A DNA stretch of 64,000 bases from assembly GCF_028736155.1 (NCBI RefSeq), contig NZ_CP117879.1:186001-250000 (forward strand), given 5' to 3'. The stretch is from Flavobacterium sp. KACC 22763. Its GTDB lineage: Bacteria > Bacteroidota > Bacteroidia > Flavobacteriales > Flavobacteriaceae. The position numbers and the translations under genes are program-made. Shown here in pieces: positions 46,391-55,803 of this stretch (the first letter of the stretch is position 1; each line of letters starts with the position of its first letter). Below the pieces are notes generated by a model. That model worked only from the letters and a program-made list of their open reading frames with translations, made no database searches and was not told the origin of the DNA.

Positions 46391-48700
46391 TTAAACGCTC
46401 GCACTTAAAATCGAGTAAACCAATTCTTTTGTTGGTTTTTGATCTTGAAGTTTTGCTCGAACTTCATCAAAAGTAACTTTAAAATCACAGCCCGATTTGT
46501 ACTCGGCGCAGCCATAAGCCGTTTTGCCTTTTAGAATCGTTCCTTTTTTGCATTTCGGACAAGTCAAAGCATCCGAACTTTCTTTTGCTTCGGCTTTTTT
46601 ATCTGTTTTCTTTGGCTCTAGTTTCAGTTTGTATTTTTCTTCAAAACGAATTAAACCTTCAACAGTTCCAGAATCGGTTTTAAAGCCTTTTATATTTACT
46701 GTAGAACCTTTTTGAACCAGTCGTAAATATTGGCTTTCTGTAATTTTTTTATCGTGAAAGACAAAAGGCAGTACAAAATCGCAGCCCGATTTGTATTCGC
46801 TGCATCCAAAAGCCGATTTCCCTTTTAGTATATTTCCTTTTTGGCATTTCGGACAAGTTTCAGCCGAAATTCCAGAAGCTTTCTTTTTCTCTTTTTCTGC
46901 TTTTGCAACAGGTTTTTGGATTGTTGCGGCATGCGAAATATTGGCATGTTTGGTTTCGCTTCGAACTTCATAAACCAAAGCTTCCACCATACGTTTCATG
47001 TTTCTAATGAATGCTGCGGCGGTGAAAGTTCCTTTTTCAATATCTTTCAATTGCTTTTCCCAAGTTCCCGTAAGTTCGGCAGATTTCACCAATTCGTTCT
47101 GAATCGTATCAATCAATTGAATTCCCGTTAAAGTTGGTAAAACCTGTTTTTTATTTCGAACAATATACTGACGTTTGAAAAGCGTCTCAATAATATTCGC
47201 ACGTGTTGACGGACGCCCGATTCCGTTTTCTTTCATCAATTCGCGTAAATCTTCGTCGTCAACCTGTTTGCCTGCGGTTTCCATCGCACGCAGTAAAGTT
47301 GCTTCCGTAAACTGATTGGGCGGTTTGGTTTCTTTTTGAAGAAAAGATGGTTCATGTGGCCCTTTTTCGCCTACAGTAAAACTCGGCAATAAATCAGGTT
47401 CTTTTTCTTTCGCATTCGGATCTTCAAAAACAACACGGAAACCTTTTTTCAAGATTTCTTTTCCTGTTGCTTTAAAAGTCACATCGGCAGCTTTTCCGAT
47501 TACAGTCGTGTTGGCAACCAAACAATCATCGTAAAAAACGGCAATAAAACGTCTTGTAATAATATCGTATACCTGCTGCTGATTATGAGGAAGATTGTTC
47601 TGAACTCCTGTTGGAATAATCGCGTGGTGATCGGTTACTTTTTTATCGTTGAAAACCTTTGGTGATTTCTTGATTTTTTTCTCTAAAATAGGTTGGGTCA
47701 ATTCTGCATAATTGGTCAATTTCTGCAAAATCCCTGGCACTTTCGGATAAATATCTCCAGGTAAAAAAGTAGTATCTACTCTGGGATAAGTAATTACTTT
47801 CTGCTCGTATAAAGTCTGTGCAATTTTCAACGTTTCTTCTGCCGAAAACCCAAACTTCTGATTGCAATAAACCTGCAAACCTGTTAAATCAAAAAGTTTA
47901 GGAGCATATTCGTTTCCGTTTTTTTTATCTACAGAAACAATTTCGAAATCACTTTCTTTAACTTTTGCGGCTATAATTTCTCCGTCTTCTTTCTTTAGAA
48001 AACGACCTTCTTCATAACTAAAAAGCGTTTCTCTGTACAAAGTCTGCAATTCCCAATAGGGTTGAGGTTTAAAGTTTTCGATTTCTCTAAAACGATCTAC
48101 AACCATTGCCAGTGTAGGGGTCTGCACACGGCCGATAGATAAAACCTGTTTGTAGCCACCATGTTTTACGGTATACAAACGCGTTGCATTCATTCCTAAA
48201 AGCCAATCTCCAATGGCTCTAGAAAACCCGGCGTAAAATAAATTATCGTAATTAGAAGAGGGTTTTAGGTTTTCAAAACCTTCTTTAATAGCTTCTGTAG
48301 TAAGAGATGAAATCCATAAACGCTGAATTTCGCCTTTATAATGCGCTTCGTTCATCACCCAGCGCTGAATGAGTTCTCCTTCTTGTCCAGCATCCCCGCA
48401 GTTGATAACTACATCGGCTTTTTCAAAAAGGCTTTTAATAATTTTAAACTGTTTCTGAATTCCGGAATTTTGAACGACTTTGGTTTCAAACTTTTCAGGA
48501 AGCATAGGAAGATTGTTCAAATCCCAGCTTTTCCAGTGCGGTTTATAATCGTTGGGTTCTTTTAAGGTGCATAAATGCCCAAAAGTGTAGGTCACAGCAT
48601 AGCCATTGCCTTCGTAATAACCATCGTGCTTGGTATTGGCACCCAAAACAGATGCGATTTCACGTGCTACACTTGGTTTCTCAGCAATACAGACCTTCAT
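46391..48700 (-). CDS. topB: DNA topoisomerase III
   Basis: A 769-residue type IA topoisomerase: TOPRIM start MKVCIAEKPSVAREIASVLG, NCGDAGQEGELI (metal acidic residues), GIGRPSTRANII, and the catalytic tyrosine Y305 in ITYPRVDTTFLPGD. Two cysteine repeats near the C-terminus (CPKCQKGNILKGKSAFGCSE and CPKCKKGTILKGKTAYGCAE, about 60 residues apart) are zinc-ribbon-like topoisomerase C-terminal modules. It relaxes or decatenates single-strand-containing DNA. The gene is complete and stands alone. Confidence 0.95.
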   Translation of the reverse strand: MKVCIAEKPSVAREIASVLGANTKHDGYYEGNGYAVTYTFGHLCTLKEPNDYKPHWKSWDLNNLPMLPEKFETKVVQNSGIQKQFKIIKSLFEKADVVINCGDAGQEGELIQRWVMNEAHYKGEIQRLWISSLTTEAIKEGFENLKPSSNYDNLFYAGFSRAIGDWLLGMNATRLYTVKHGGYKQVLSIGRVQTPTLAMVVDRFREIENFKPQPYWELQTLYRETLFSYEEGRFLKKEDGEIIAAKVKESDFEIVSVDKKNGNEYAPKLFDLTGLQVYCNQKFGFSAEETLKIAQTLYEQKVITYPRVDTTFLPGDIYPKVPGILQKLTNYAELTQPILEKKIKKSPKVFNDKKVTDHHAIIPTGVQNNLPHNQQQVYDIITRRFIAVFYDDCLVANTTVIGKAADVTFKATGKEILKKGFRVVFEDPNAKEKEPDLLPSFTVGEKGPHEPSFLQKETKPPNQFTEATLLRAMETAGKQVDDEDLRELMKENGIGRPSTRANIIETLFKRQYIVRNKKQVLPTLTGIQLIDTIQNELVKSAELTGTWEKQLKDIEKGTFTAAAFIRNMKRMVEALVYEVRSETKHANISHAATIQKPVAKAEKEKKKASGISAETCPKCQKGNILKGKSAFGCSEYKSGCDFVLPFVFHDKKITESQYLRLVQKGSTVNIKGFKTDSGTVEGLIRFEEKYKLKLEPKKTDKKAEAKESSDALTCPKCKKGTILKGKTAYGCAEYKSGCDFKVTFDEVRAKLQDQKPTKELVYSILSASV

Positions 48701-48797
48701 TTTTCCTTTTCTTATTTGTAGCGAAATTAAGGAATTTTAAAGAAAGGGACAAAGGCTCTAAGATTCTAAGTTGTTCTTGCAAATTCGAAAAATAATT

Positions 48798-49301
48798 TTA
48801 GAAGATTAAATCATATCCTAAAAGTTTTACAATCGAACATATTATGAGCCCCAAACCAATAATAGCCACAAGGTTCAGAAAAAAGGTGTACGTTTTTCCT
48901 TTTATAATAAAATTTTCAGGACAGTCTGCACTGTAAAGTATTTTGATTTTTTTATTTATATTTTCCTGATACGACCGAAATTTATCTACGTCTGATGAGG
49001 CATGAATAAGAGGAATTCCTTTAAAAAACTTTCCGTCAGAAGTTTGAAACTCAATTATAGGAGTTTTATGCCCCTCCTCATCTGAGTCGTAAGCAACGAT
49101 TTTTCCAAAAATTTCGATTCCTGTTTTGTCAATGTCATTTAAAAAATTAAGAGCTAAGATTGATATTGATAAAAGCAAAACACCTAGTAGCAATAAAAAA
49201 TAGAATATTTCATAAAACGTCAGAACTATACTCACAAAAAAGAAGACGATAGAAAAGATTGGAGTATATTTTTTTAAAACAATTATAAGAGAATGATTCA
49301 T
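48798..49301 (-). CDS. DUF3592-like membrane protein
   Basis: A 167-residue protein with two N-terminal hydrophobic helices (about 13-29 and 34-51), a beta-rich middle (GKIVAYDSDEEGHKTPIIEF and KIKILYSADCPENFII) and a C-terminal helix (142-160). This is the layout of DUF3592 proteins. Role unknown. It is nine bases from the next gene on the same strand, and forms a run of three with it and the following gene. Confidence 0.6.
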   Translation of the reverse strand: MNHSLIIVLKKYTPIFSIVFFFVSIVLTFYEIFYFLLLLGVLLLSISILALNFLNDIDKTGIEIFGKIVAYDSDEEGHKTPIIEFQTSDGKFFKGIPLIHASSDVDKFRSYQENINKKIKILYSADCPENFIIKGKTYTFFLNLVAIIGLGLIICSIVKLLGYDLIF

Positions 49302-49310
49302 TTCAAATTT

Positions 49311-49724
49311 TTAATATTCTAACATTTTGTAATATACCTCCAATTCGACTGCTCTTGCTTTTACAATTTCTTTCTTTTTATTTTCGGCAACAGCATACCA
49401 CATGGTTCCTTGTTGTACTTCGTAAAAGTATTTTGAAATAAAAGCATATTCTTTATCGCGATAAGCAAGCCATTGTTTTTGAGATTCCTTCAAAGTTTCA
49501 AAAGCTTCTTTTGGGAGTTTCGTTTTCAATAAATTGTAATATTTGTTCAATTCTTTGTCCCAAGATTCACGAGCTTGTATGGTACAATTGCACATGTCAG
49601 CATTAGAAATATTGTCTTTATTAAGACATTTTGATTCTAAAACATCAATTGGATTCTCTTTTTTTGTTTGTGAAAACGCCACAATAGATAGAAGAAGAAA
49701 AATCAAAACAAATATTTTTTTCAT
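49311..49724 (-). CDS. LprI-like (DUF1311) secreted protein
   Basis: A 137-residue protein with a signal peptide (ending VAFSQ). The mature part has cysteines in CLNKDN and ADMCNCTIQA and the LprI-type stretch WDKELNKYYNLLKTKLP followed by ESQKQWLAYRDKE. Such proteins include a mycobacterial lysozyme inhibitor, but most are uncharacterised. It is separated from the flanking genes by five to nine bases. Confidence 0.75.
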   Translation of the reverse strand: MKKIFVLIFLLLSIVAFSQTKKENPIDVLESKCLNKDNISNADMCNCTIQARESWDKELNKYYNLLKTKLPKEAFETLKESQKQWLAYRDKEYAFISKYFYEVQQGTMWYAVAENKKKEIVKARAVELEVYYKMLEY

Positions 49725-49729
49725 TTCAT

Positions 49730-50155
49730 TTATACTTTAAAAATATCAATTCTTCTCATCCATAAGATTTCCGATTCTAAAAATTGAAGTTTTGTCTTCA
49801 CTATTTTATCGCTTTTGTCCCTTGCATTTTTAGTAACAAACCTTGCTGTAGAATGGCTAAAATCTAAAGTATATTTTTCATCTAAGTCTGTTGTTTTATC
49901 AGAAGAGAAAGTAATCAGATTGTCTTTTTCGCTCCATCTTCCTTTTCCGTACTTATTGACTTCTTGTGGAGTTCCGCCTTGTATATAGGAATAGTAATGA
50001 AACTCAAATGTTCCGTCTTGATTTAAAGTAAGTGCATATTCAAGTTTATGATTTTCGCCAGAAAGAGAACGAGTGTAATCGCCAGCAAACTGATTAGACT
50101 GTGCAAATAAACTTAATTTTAAAATAAAAAGTAACGCAGCTAGTATTAGTTTCAT
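49730..50155 (-). CDS. Secreted hypothetical protein
   Basis: A 141-residue protein with a signal peptide (MKLILAALLFILKLSLFAQ). The mature part is beta-rich with the phrase LTLNQDGTFEFHYYSYIQGG and GKGRWSEKDNLITFSSD, which resembles lipocalin-like stress proteins of Bacteroidota in pattern only. It is the first gene of a three-gene run on the minus strand. Confidence 0.65.
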   Translation of the reverse strand: MKLILAALLFILKLSLFAQSNQFAGDYTRSLSGENHKLEYALTLNQDGTFEFHYYSYIQGGTPQEVNKYGKGRWSEKDNLITFSSDKTTDLDEKYTLDFSHSTARFVTKNARDKSDKIVKTKLQFLESEILWMRRIDIFKV

Positions 50156-50576
50156 AGGTTTTGTTTTTCGGATAGTTTAAGATTTTTTCCAAAAGTAAAT
50201 GGTTTAAAATCAAAATCCTTACGTAAAACCATATTGGCAATTTATAATTTTTTTATTGTCAGAAAATAAGCGTATATTGCTAACATATTACGATTAATAC
50301 CATAATGGTCACTGCAAATTTTTATTTAGTAAATAGCTGTCTAATGTGCTTAATGTGCACATTGCTGTATTTGCATGACGATACTTTCTTGAAAAGCTCA
50401 AAAGAGTTTATTTCTTTCGCCCTGTCACAACTCTAGGCAGGGGATATTTTACCATTTAATTTTTATTATTTAATCTCATTTATTCAGGATATGATATCGT
50501 TGAATATGGCGTTTTGCGTGCTGTTCACTGTAGAGTTGTGTCATATCTTAGAAATAATGAAGCAAACAAGAAAGTC
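50156..50576. other. Gene-free divergent spacer
   Basis: No gene is supported. An imperfect inverted pair (50423-50434 with 50532-50543, 11 of 12) could fold before the Gre-like start. The open frame upstream of 50577 is not protein-like. Confidence 0.5.
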
Positions 50577-50948
50577 ATGTCACAACATATAATTTTAACT
50601 ACAGGAACCTACGATTTAATTAAAGATCACGTAAGAAGAAAAAAAGTAACCGCTCAAGAAGAAGAACTTTTATTAGGGCAGCTAAAACATGCCACGCAGG
50701 TATTGCGAAAAAATCTGCCTGAAGATGTAGTTTCTATAGATCGAAAAGTTACTTATAAAGATCACATCAATAACGAAGAAAAAACAATTCTTCTTGTTGG
50801 TCCGGAAAAAGCAAAAGTCAGTAAAAACAAAATTTCGGTTCTTTCAGATGAAGGAATTGCAATGATAGGCTACAAGGAAGGTGATATTGTTGAATGGCCT
50901 GCTAAAAAAGGAAATCTGAAACTAGAAATTCTAAAAGTAGAAGAGTAA
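50577..50948 (+). CDS. GreA/GreB-family (Rnk-like) protein
   Basis: A 123-residue protein with a short N-terminal helical region (about 1-45) and a GreA/GreB C-terminal FKBP-like domain (about 48-123: ILLVGPEKAKVSKNKISVLS, DEGIAMIGYKEGDIVEW). The long coiled coil with acidic tip of GreA is absent, which fits Rnk-type proteins that bind RNA polymerase without cleaving transcripts. The frame opens at 50514 but only MSQHIIL at 50577 fits the family. Confidence 0.8.
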   Translation: MSQHIILTTGTYDLIKDHVRRKKVTAQEEELLLGQLKHATQVLRKNLPEDVVSIDRKVTYKDHINNEEKTILLVGPEKAKVSKNKISVLSDEGIAMIGYKEGDIVEWPAKKGNLKLEILKVEE

Positions 50949-50979
50949 TATAAATATCGTTCGTTTTAAAGTCAGTAAT

Positions 50980-51012
50980 AATCCCAGAAGAGTTTTCTTT
51001 TGGGATTTTTTT
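50980..51012 (+). terminator. Terminator of the GreA/GreB-family gene
   Basis: A 12-bp stem with one mismatch (50980-50991 with 50996-51007) is followed by eight T. Confidence 0.8.
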
Positions 51013-51119
51013 TGAAATAATAGAAACGAAGAAATAGGAGAGTCGCATCAAAATGACGTTAATCGAAAGCTTAAAATAATTAAATTCGTTCTTCTCAATT
51101 TAATCATAACCAATTATAA

Positions 51120-51911
51120 ATGAGTATGAAACGAGCTGAAACTATAGACGAAGTAATTCTGTTTTTGGATCAAATAATAGAAAAATCTAAAATAGACCAG
51201 AGCAATTTGGGTTTATTTGCCATTCTATATCGCGAAGTTGCAGTAAGAGTAAAAGAAGGTATTTTGGCTGGCGCTTTCCAGAATGGTGAACGAATGGAAA
51301 AACTGGATGTTATTTTTGCTAATAGATATCTGAAAGCGTATTATCAATACCAAGCCAAAGAAAAACCATCTGAATGTTGGGCATTTGCCTTTCAACAAGC
51401 CGAAAAGTTCTGGCCAATTGTTTTACAGCATTTGCTTCTAGGAATCAACGCGCATATTAATCTCGATTTAGGAATTGCCTCAGCAGAAGTCAGTACAGTT
51501 GAAGATATCGAAGATTTAAAAGCCGATTTTGATAAGATAAACTCTATTCTTAGCAATTTGGTTGGCGGTGTCGAAAAATGCTTGATTAAAATTTGGCCAA
51601 CGCTTACATGGATATTGAAGTTTACGGGCAAAGTAGACAATTTCTTTATCGATTTTAGTATGGAAACGGCAAGAAACGGCGCATGGAAATTTGCCAACGA
51701 ATTTGTAGCAGTTCCAGAAGACGGAAGAGAAGCCTGCACCCAATTAAGAGACAAAAGAATAACAGAAATCGCCCGTTTGGTTTCAAATCCAGGTTATTTT
51801 GTAAGCGCTGTTTTCAAATTCATTCGCTTATTTGAAAGAGGAACTGTCGCTCAAAAAATAATCGACATGCAGATTATGGAAGAGAAAAATATGGAATGTG
51901 TTGTGGCTTGA
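51120..51911 (+). CDS. DUF5995 family protein
   Basis: A 263-residue soluble helical protein with HLLLGINAHINLDLGIA, the conserved histidine core of DUF5995. The chain is rich in aromatic residues (FWPIVLQ). The function of the family is not known to me; the conserved His and Asp suggest a metal site. Two start codons are close (MSMKRAE), and the first is given. Confidence 0.75.
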   Translation: MSMKRAETIDEVILFLDQIIEKSKIDQSNLGLFAILYREVAVRVKEGILAGAFQNGERMEKLDVIFANRYLKAYYQYQAKEKPSECWAFAFQQAEKFWPIVLQHLLLGINAHINLDLGIASAEVSTVEDIEDLKADFDKINSILSNLVGGVEKCLIKIWPTLTWILKFTGKVDNFFIDFSMETARNGAWKFANEFVAVPEDGREACTQLRDKRITEIARLVSNPGYFVSAVFKFIRLFERGTVAQKIIDMQIMEEKNMECVVA

Positions 51912-51934
51912 TTTTGGAAAAGAGTAGAAGAGGT

Positions 51935-52429
51935 TTAATATTTTTCATTTTCGCTTCTATCTGCTATTTCAAAGAATTTTATAAAATTTCTCTCGAAATT
52001 TCTTCTTTGATATTTCATTCTTATATTAAAAATAATACCAATTATTATTATAAGGGAATTGAATAATAGCCAGACTATTAATGGTGGATTCTCGATAATA
52101 AAAATAATATTAAACAAAGCAAAAGCAATAAAAGGAAAAAAACGAATCCAATAATATCCAAATTGGATCGGGATTATTTCGTATGATATTTCGGTTTGAT
52201 TTCGATTTTTAGATTTAATTTTTCCTTTCAAAACAAAAGGAATGGGATGCAATATTGCATTTTTGGTTATTTTAAAATCATTATGATTTATTATGCCGTA
52301 AAACATTTTATCTTTTTCGCCAATCATATTGAATGCGTGCAACGGACTTCCGCTAATTTTTGGATTGCCTAATTTAGTATTTGTTTTCAGTTTTGTTCTG
52401 AATTCTTCAATACCGATTTCTGATATCAT
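51935..52429 (-). CDS. Hypothetical membrane protein
   Basis: A 164-residue protein with a soluble N-terminal part (IEEFRTKLKTNTKLGNPKIS) and two adjacent hydrophobic helices at about 111-128 and 131-150. No family is recognised. It starts six bases after the stop of the SRPBCC gene on the same strand. Confidence 0.55.
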   Translation of the reverse strand: MISEIGIEEFRTKLKTNTKLGNPKISGSPLHAFNMIGEKDKMFYGIINHNDFKITKNAILHPIPFVLKGKIKSKNRNQTEISYEIIPIQFGYYWIRFFPFIAFALFNIIFIIENPPLIVWLLFNSLIIIIGIIFNIRMKYQRRNFERNFIKFFEIADRSENEKY

Positions 52430-52434
52430 TCCTT

Positions 52435-52929
52435 TTAATTATTAATCATAGGATTCAAATTTTCATCTTTATTGCGCAAATCCAAACCGCCTTCGTAAAC
52501 CGATTTCAGATTGGTCAAATAAAAATGCCAGCCGTTGGAGCAGCCCAGTCTGATGTATTTTTTCGAATTATCATCTGTCGGAATGTTATGATGGCGAAGC
52601 TCAACAATTGTGTATCCATTTTCTTCAGTCAATTTTATATCTACAAGACACGTTCCTTCAAACGTAAACTGCAATTGGTTTTTTCCGTTGGCAGAAGTGA
52701 TTTTTCCTTTCATGGCGTCATCATACAAATACCAAAGCCATTCATAAGCATTACCTCCCGAAACATTTTGATCTTTGCTGATTGGTTCTTCGTTAGCATC
52801 AAAAAAAGATACTTTTTCTAGAAACCATTTTTCCAATTCGTTCGCAATTGTCCAAGCGTTGTAAATGTCGCTGAGCGGAGCTTTAACGGCTATTTTTTTT
52901 GTGAAAGAAGTCCAATCGAAGTTTTCCAT
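52435..52929 (-). CDS. SRPBCC (AHSA1-like) domain protein
   Basis: A 164-residue START-like protein: WTSFTKKIAVKAPLSDIYNAWTIANELEKWF at the start is the AHSA1 opening, and the late IRLGCSNGWHFYLTNLKSV ends the helix-grip fold. Members bind hydrophobic ligands; the ligand is unknown. It precedes the membrane protein at 51935 in the same direction. Confidence 0.85.
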   Translation of the reverse strand: MENFDWTSFTKKIAVKAPLSDIYNAWTIANELEKWFLEKVSFFDANEEPISKDQNVSGGNAYEWLWYLYDDAMKGKITSANGKNQLQFTFEGTCLVDIKLTEENGYTIVELRHHNIPTDDNSKKYIRLGCSNGWHFYLTNLKSVYEGGLDLRNKDENLNPMINN

Positions 52930-52964
52930 GGGGTTAATTTTTAGTTTAGTTTTTCTAAATTATT

Positions 52965-53780
52965 TCAGCTCGCTAAAACCTGTTTTTTAGAATCATTTGT
53001 TAATGCGATTACTAATGCAATTCCGCAGAAAAGTAAAGCGATAATGGCACGTACAATTTCATTTCCGCCACCTACAGTTGGGTTTGCAACAGCATCTTGA
53101 ATGTGGAAGAAAAGTACAAAAAGTAAAAGCATTAAAGCCAAAAGTAGCGAAATAGGTTTTATCCAAAGTTTAAAAATAATCGAAATGCCCGAACAAATAA
53201 GCGCAACGCCTACAAAATAAGTCCAAAACATAGTTCCTGGCAACCATTTTGGAACCATTGTAGACACAAACTCGGCAAAAAGAAAATGGCTTAAACCAAA
53301 CAAAAGCATTAAAAGCGAATAGAAAATTCGCCCAACTGGAATAAGTTTTTCTAGAAATTTGTCGAATTTGCTTTCGCTTTTGTTCGCACTATAGGAACCC
53401 GCCAGTACAAACGCTCCGCCACTATACGTTAATTCCTCAATGGCGTTGATCCAAATTTGTGTAGCGTTGGTTTTGTCGGTATTAAAAATGAAAATAAACG
53501 GAAGATGAGAAACCATAAAAGCGGCAAGAAAAGCAAATCCTAAATAAAGACAGACTTTTCTGGTGTCAATAAATTTAATGTTAACGATTCCCGAAATAAT
53601 AATTCCTGCCAATATTAAAATAATTCCGACAAGGATAGAAAAAACAGGATATTGATGCGCCCAAGCGGGAAAAGGTGATAAAATTTCAGATCGAAAATTT
53701 TTAATAATAAGCTGATGCACTCCTAAAGCAATAATGCCAATACCGTAAAATAAACGGCCGAGTTTAATAAGTCCTTTCAT
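52965..53780 (-). CDS. DoxX-like tandem membrane protein
   Basis: A 271-residue protein with about eight hydrophobic helices in two DoxX-like halves: LGRLFYGIGIIALGVHQL (residues 7-24) and again GRIFYSLLMLLFGLSHFLFAE (about 150-170). Such proteins are integral membrane proteins of unclear function, in some cases linked to redox stress. It is 35 bases upstream of the SRPBCC gene and may share its mRNA. Confidence 0.8.
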   Translation of the reverse strand: MKGLIKLGRLFYGIGIIALGVHQLIIKNFRSEILSPFPAWAHQYPVFSILVGIILILAGIIISGIVNIKFIDTRKVCLYLGFAFLAAFMVSHLPFIFIFNTDKTNATQIWINAIEELTYSGGAFVLAGSYSANKSESKFDKFLEKLIPVGRIFYSLLMLLFGLSHFLFAEFVSTMVPKWLPGTMFWTYFVGVALICSGISIIFKLWIKPISLLLALMLLLFVLFFHIQDAVANPTVGGGNEIVRAIIALLFCGIALVIALTNDSKKQVLAS

Positions 53781-53903
53781 TAATAGTGGTTTTAGATAGT
53801 AAATTTGTTTTTGGTATAACCAAATATATAAATTTATTGCTAAAATACTGATTTAATGAGGGTTGGTTTTTTATAGTTTGCTTCTCGTCAGTTTATCTGC
53901 ATA

Positions 53904-54093
53904 GTAACTACACAGTATTGTCATTTCGAGGAACGAGAAATCTCCACAAGTAGCTCCGCAACAATTTTTCATATTGTAACCACAAAGTACTGTCATTTTG
54001 AGGAACAAAAAATCACACGAGAAATTCCGCAAAGCATACTTGCCAATCTTTGTAGAGTTACTCGCGAAGATTTCTCGTTCCTCGAAATGACAA
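53904..54093. repeat. Element of 'tgtcatttcgaggaacgag' words
   Basis: Terminal arms 53918-53943 and 54068-54093 are exact complements over 26 bases. Inside lies a second, degenerate direct copy (from about 53975, period 71 bases) of the left unit. Flanking sequence at 54146-54160 holds a short gcgagacgctcgc hairpin. A fragment of the same family is at 7781-7846. The spacer (53781-54173) contains no gene. Confidence 0.85.
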
Positions 54094-54173
54094 ACTAGGA
54101 GGAAACGGAATGAGAAAATAGACTTTTTATGTAGATTGCGTGTATGAGCGAGACGCTCGCGCTAGTGGGGAAT

Positions 54174-54410
54174 TTACAAATCCTTAATCAATTCGCTTGG
54201 ATGAATTTTTAAAGCTTGTGCAATCTTAAACAAAGTGCTTACTTTCATTTCTTGCGAACCTTTTATATATTTTCTTAGACTTTCAACATCCATTTCTGCA
54301 TCATGAGCAACCTCTCGTCGCTTGAATTTATTTTCTTCAATTATATCTTTAATCTTGATTCCTAGGTCTTTTACAACTTCTGGAATTTCACTTTTTCTTT
54401 CTCTTTTCAT
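54174..54410 (-). CDS. Small XRE-family DNA-binding protein
   Basis: A 78-residue protein with a lambda-repressor-like helix-turn-helix: FKRREVAHDAEMDVESLRKYI and then STLFKIAQALKIHPSELI at about residues 33-76. It has no sensor domain. It is divergent to the 109-residue gene at 54522, with 111 bases between, so it may regulate itself or that gene. Confidence 0.88.
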   Translation of the reverse strand: MKRERKSEIPEVVKDLGIKIKDIIEENKFKRREVAHDAEMDVESLRKYIKGSQEMKVSTLFKIAQALKIHPSELIKDL

Positions 54411-54521
54411 AGAAATGAAATTACAAGTAATCGATTGTTTTTAAGTGAATGTAAGAAAGGGGTTGTATGTTACTGATTTTTTATATGTTTGTTTAAAATT
54501 GTAAATTAAATCTTATATAAA

Positions 54522-54851
54522 ATGCAAACGCAAAATAAAGAAAGAGCCGAAGAATTGTTAGAATTAATAAATAAAGGAAAATATTTTACCAAACTAAAAC
54601 CAGAGCCCAAAGAAACCAACTCGTATACAATACCGCTAAAAGTATCTTCTTATAACGAATTAAATCTAATGGTTTCAGATTTGCTAAAAGCAAGTATTAT
54701 TTTGCTTAATCCTGATGCAAACGGTTTGTCGAGTTTTACAAAAGACAATAATGTCAATGTAATGACTTTGCTTGAAATTGCCTTGCAGTTATTGCCAGAA
54801 GATGAAATGGAGTTGTTGGATGATTTGTGTAAATTTCATCTAGAATATTGA
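54522..54851 (+). CDS. Hypothetical protein
   Basis: A 109-residue acidic, leucine-rich soluble protein (SSYNELNLMVSDLLKASIIL; late phrase LLEIALQLLPEDEMELLDDL). No family is recognised. It stands divergent to the small XRE regulator and is closed by a strong hairpin. Confidence 0.65.
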   Translation: MQTQNKERAEELLELINKGKYFTKLKPEPKETNSYTIPLKVSSYNELNLMVSDLLKASIILLNPDANGLSSFTKDNNVNVMTLLEIALQLLPEDEMELLDDLCKFHLEY

Positions 54852-54854
54852 TAA

Positions 54855-54901
54855 AAAAACTGCGCAAAGTCTTAGACATTTGCGCAGTTTTTTAGTTGAA
54901 C
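54855..54901 (+). terminator. Terminator hairpin, copy 1 of a 40-base repeat
   Basis: The stem actgcgcaaa / tttgcgcagt with a ten-base loop is followed by TTTTT. The sequence 54861-54901 recurs with changes at 56284-56324 in the same orientation. Confidence 0.8.
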
Positions 54902-54925
54902 TCTTGGAAAGTATATTTCGATATT

Positions 54926-55288
54926 TTACTCGCAAGTAATTTTCCTTACAAGATGGTCAACGGCATAAGATTTTCTTTTGTCTTTTACATAGACAACGAA
55001 GTAATAATTTTTATTTGCATTGTCATTTTGTACAATACTAATACTATTTAGCTGGTCTCTACTAGTATTTATTGTTAATTTATTACTACTTGAAATAGGA
55101 TTCGAACTAAAAAATATTTTTTTATTATTTATCATAAATTTGAAACCTGATATTTCTTGATTGTTAGTGTTTTTTCTATACACGATTTCATCAACTTTCT
55201 TGTCAAATTCAAAAATGATTTTTTTCTGATTTTGTGAGAAAACTTGAAAGCTCAAAGCCATTAATATTGTTATTAATATCTTTTTCAT
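54926..55288 (-). CDS. Secreted hypothetical protein
   Basis: A 120-residue protein with a signal peptide (ending FQVFSQ). The mature part is beta-rich and lysine-rich (KKIIFEFDKKVDEIVYRK; late phrase YYFVVYVKDKRKSYAVDH) with a single C-terminal Cys. No family is recognised. It is the first of three small secreted genes in the same direction, between two copies of a hairpin repeat. Confidence 0.65.
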   Translation of the reverse strand: MKKILITILMALSFQVFSQNQKKIIFEFDKKVDEIVYRKNTNNQEISGFKFMINNKKIFFSSNPISSSNKLTINTSRDQLNSISIVQNDNANKNYYFVVYVKDKRKSYAVDHLVRKITCE

Positions 55289-55372
55289 ATTCTAAATAAA
55301 TGTGATGAAAAAAACATGAGTGAGGTGCCTTCTAGTATGTAACACAAAAATAAAATGTGATCTTTTAGAATC

Positions 55373-55792
55373 TTAATCAAAAATCACAATGGCAGTTATA
55401 ACTCTAATATATTCGATTTTTTCCTCATTTTCCCTTATTAGAATAATTGTATATTTTTTCATATAATCCATCAATCCTTTAATATCTAATGCTATTCTAC
55501 CTTCGTTAATATAGAATTTTGAGTTTCTAATAAAGTACTTTAGAAATAACACCTGTTTAGGTTTTAGATTATGCAAAATTTCAGCTTCTTGAAAAAAAAA
55601 TTCAGTATGCCCATTTCTGTCTTTAATAAAAAATGATTTAGGAATATAATCTCTTTCAAAAAGATAAGAATTATCTATTTTAAAAAATAATGTATCTTTT
55701 ACTTTTTTAGCTTGAAGATTTATTGAAATCATAGCCACCAATAAAAGACTAATATTGGTTTTTAAAAAGATATTTTTAAACTTACTTTTCAT
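55373..55792 (-). CDS. Secreted hypothetical protein, paralogue A
   Basis: A 139-residue protein with an N-terminal signal sequence (MKSKFKNIFLKTNISLLLVA, ending LQA). The leader and first mature residues (KVKDTLFFKIDN) are almost identical to those of the next gene, while the rest has diverged but keeps the order of hydrophobic strands (LKYFIRNSKFYINEG, then IILIRENEEKIEYIRV). It is a tandem duplicate of unknown function. Confidence 0.7.
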   Translation of the reverse strand: MKSKFKNIFLKTNISLLLVAMISINLQAKKVKDTLFFKIDNSYLFERDYIPKSFFIKDRNGHTEFFFQEAEILHNLKPKQVLFLKYFIRNSKFYINEGRIALDIKGLMDYMKKYTIILIRENEEKIEYIRVITAIVIFD

Positions 55793-55803
55793 GCTTTGAC
55801 TTT

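Noticed and set aside
46391..48700. topB as part of a mobile element
   Set aside because: Topoisomerase III is often on integrative elements in Bacteroidota, but no tra, int or mob genes are near and the flanks are chromosomal.
53904..54093. Possible CRISPR-like repeat
   Set aside because: Only two units, unequal, inverted rather than direct terminal copies, and no cas gene.
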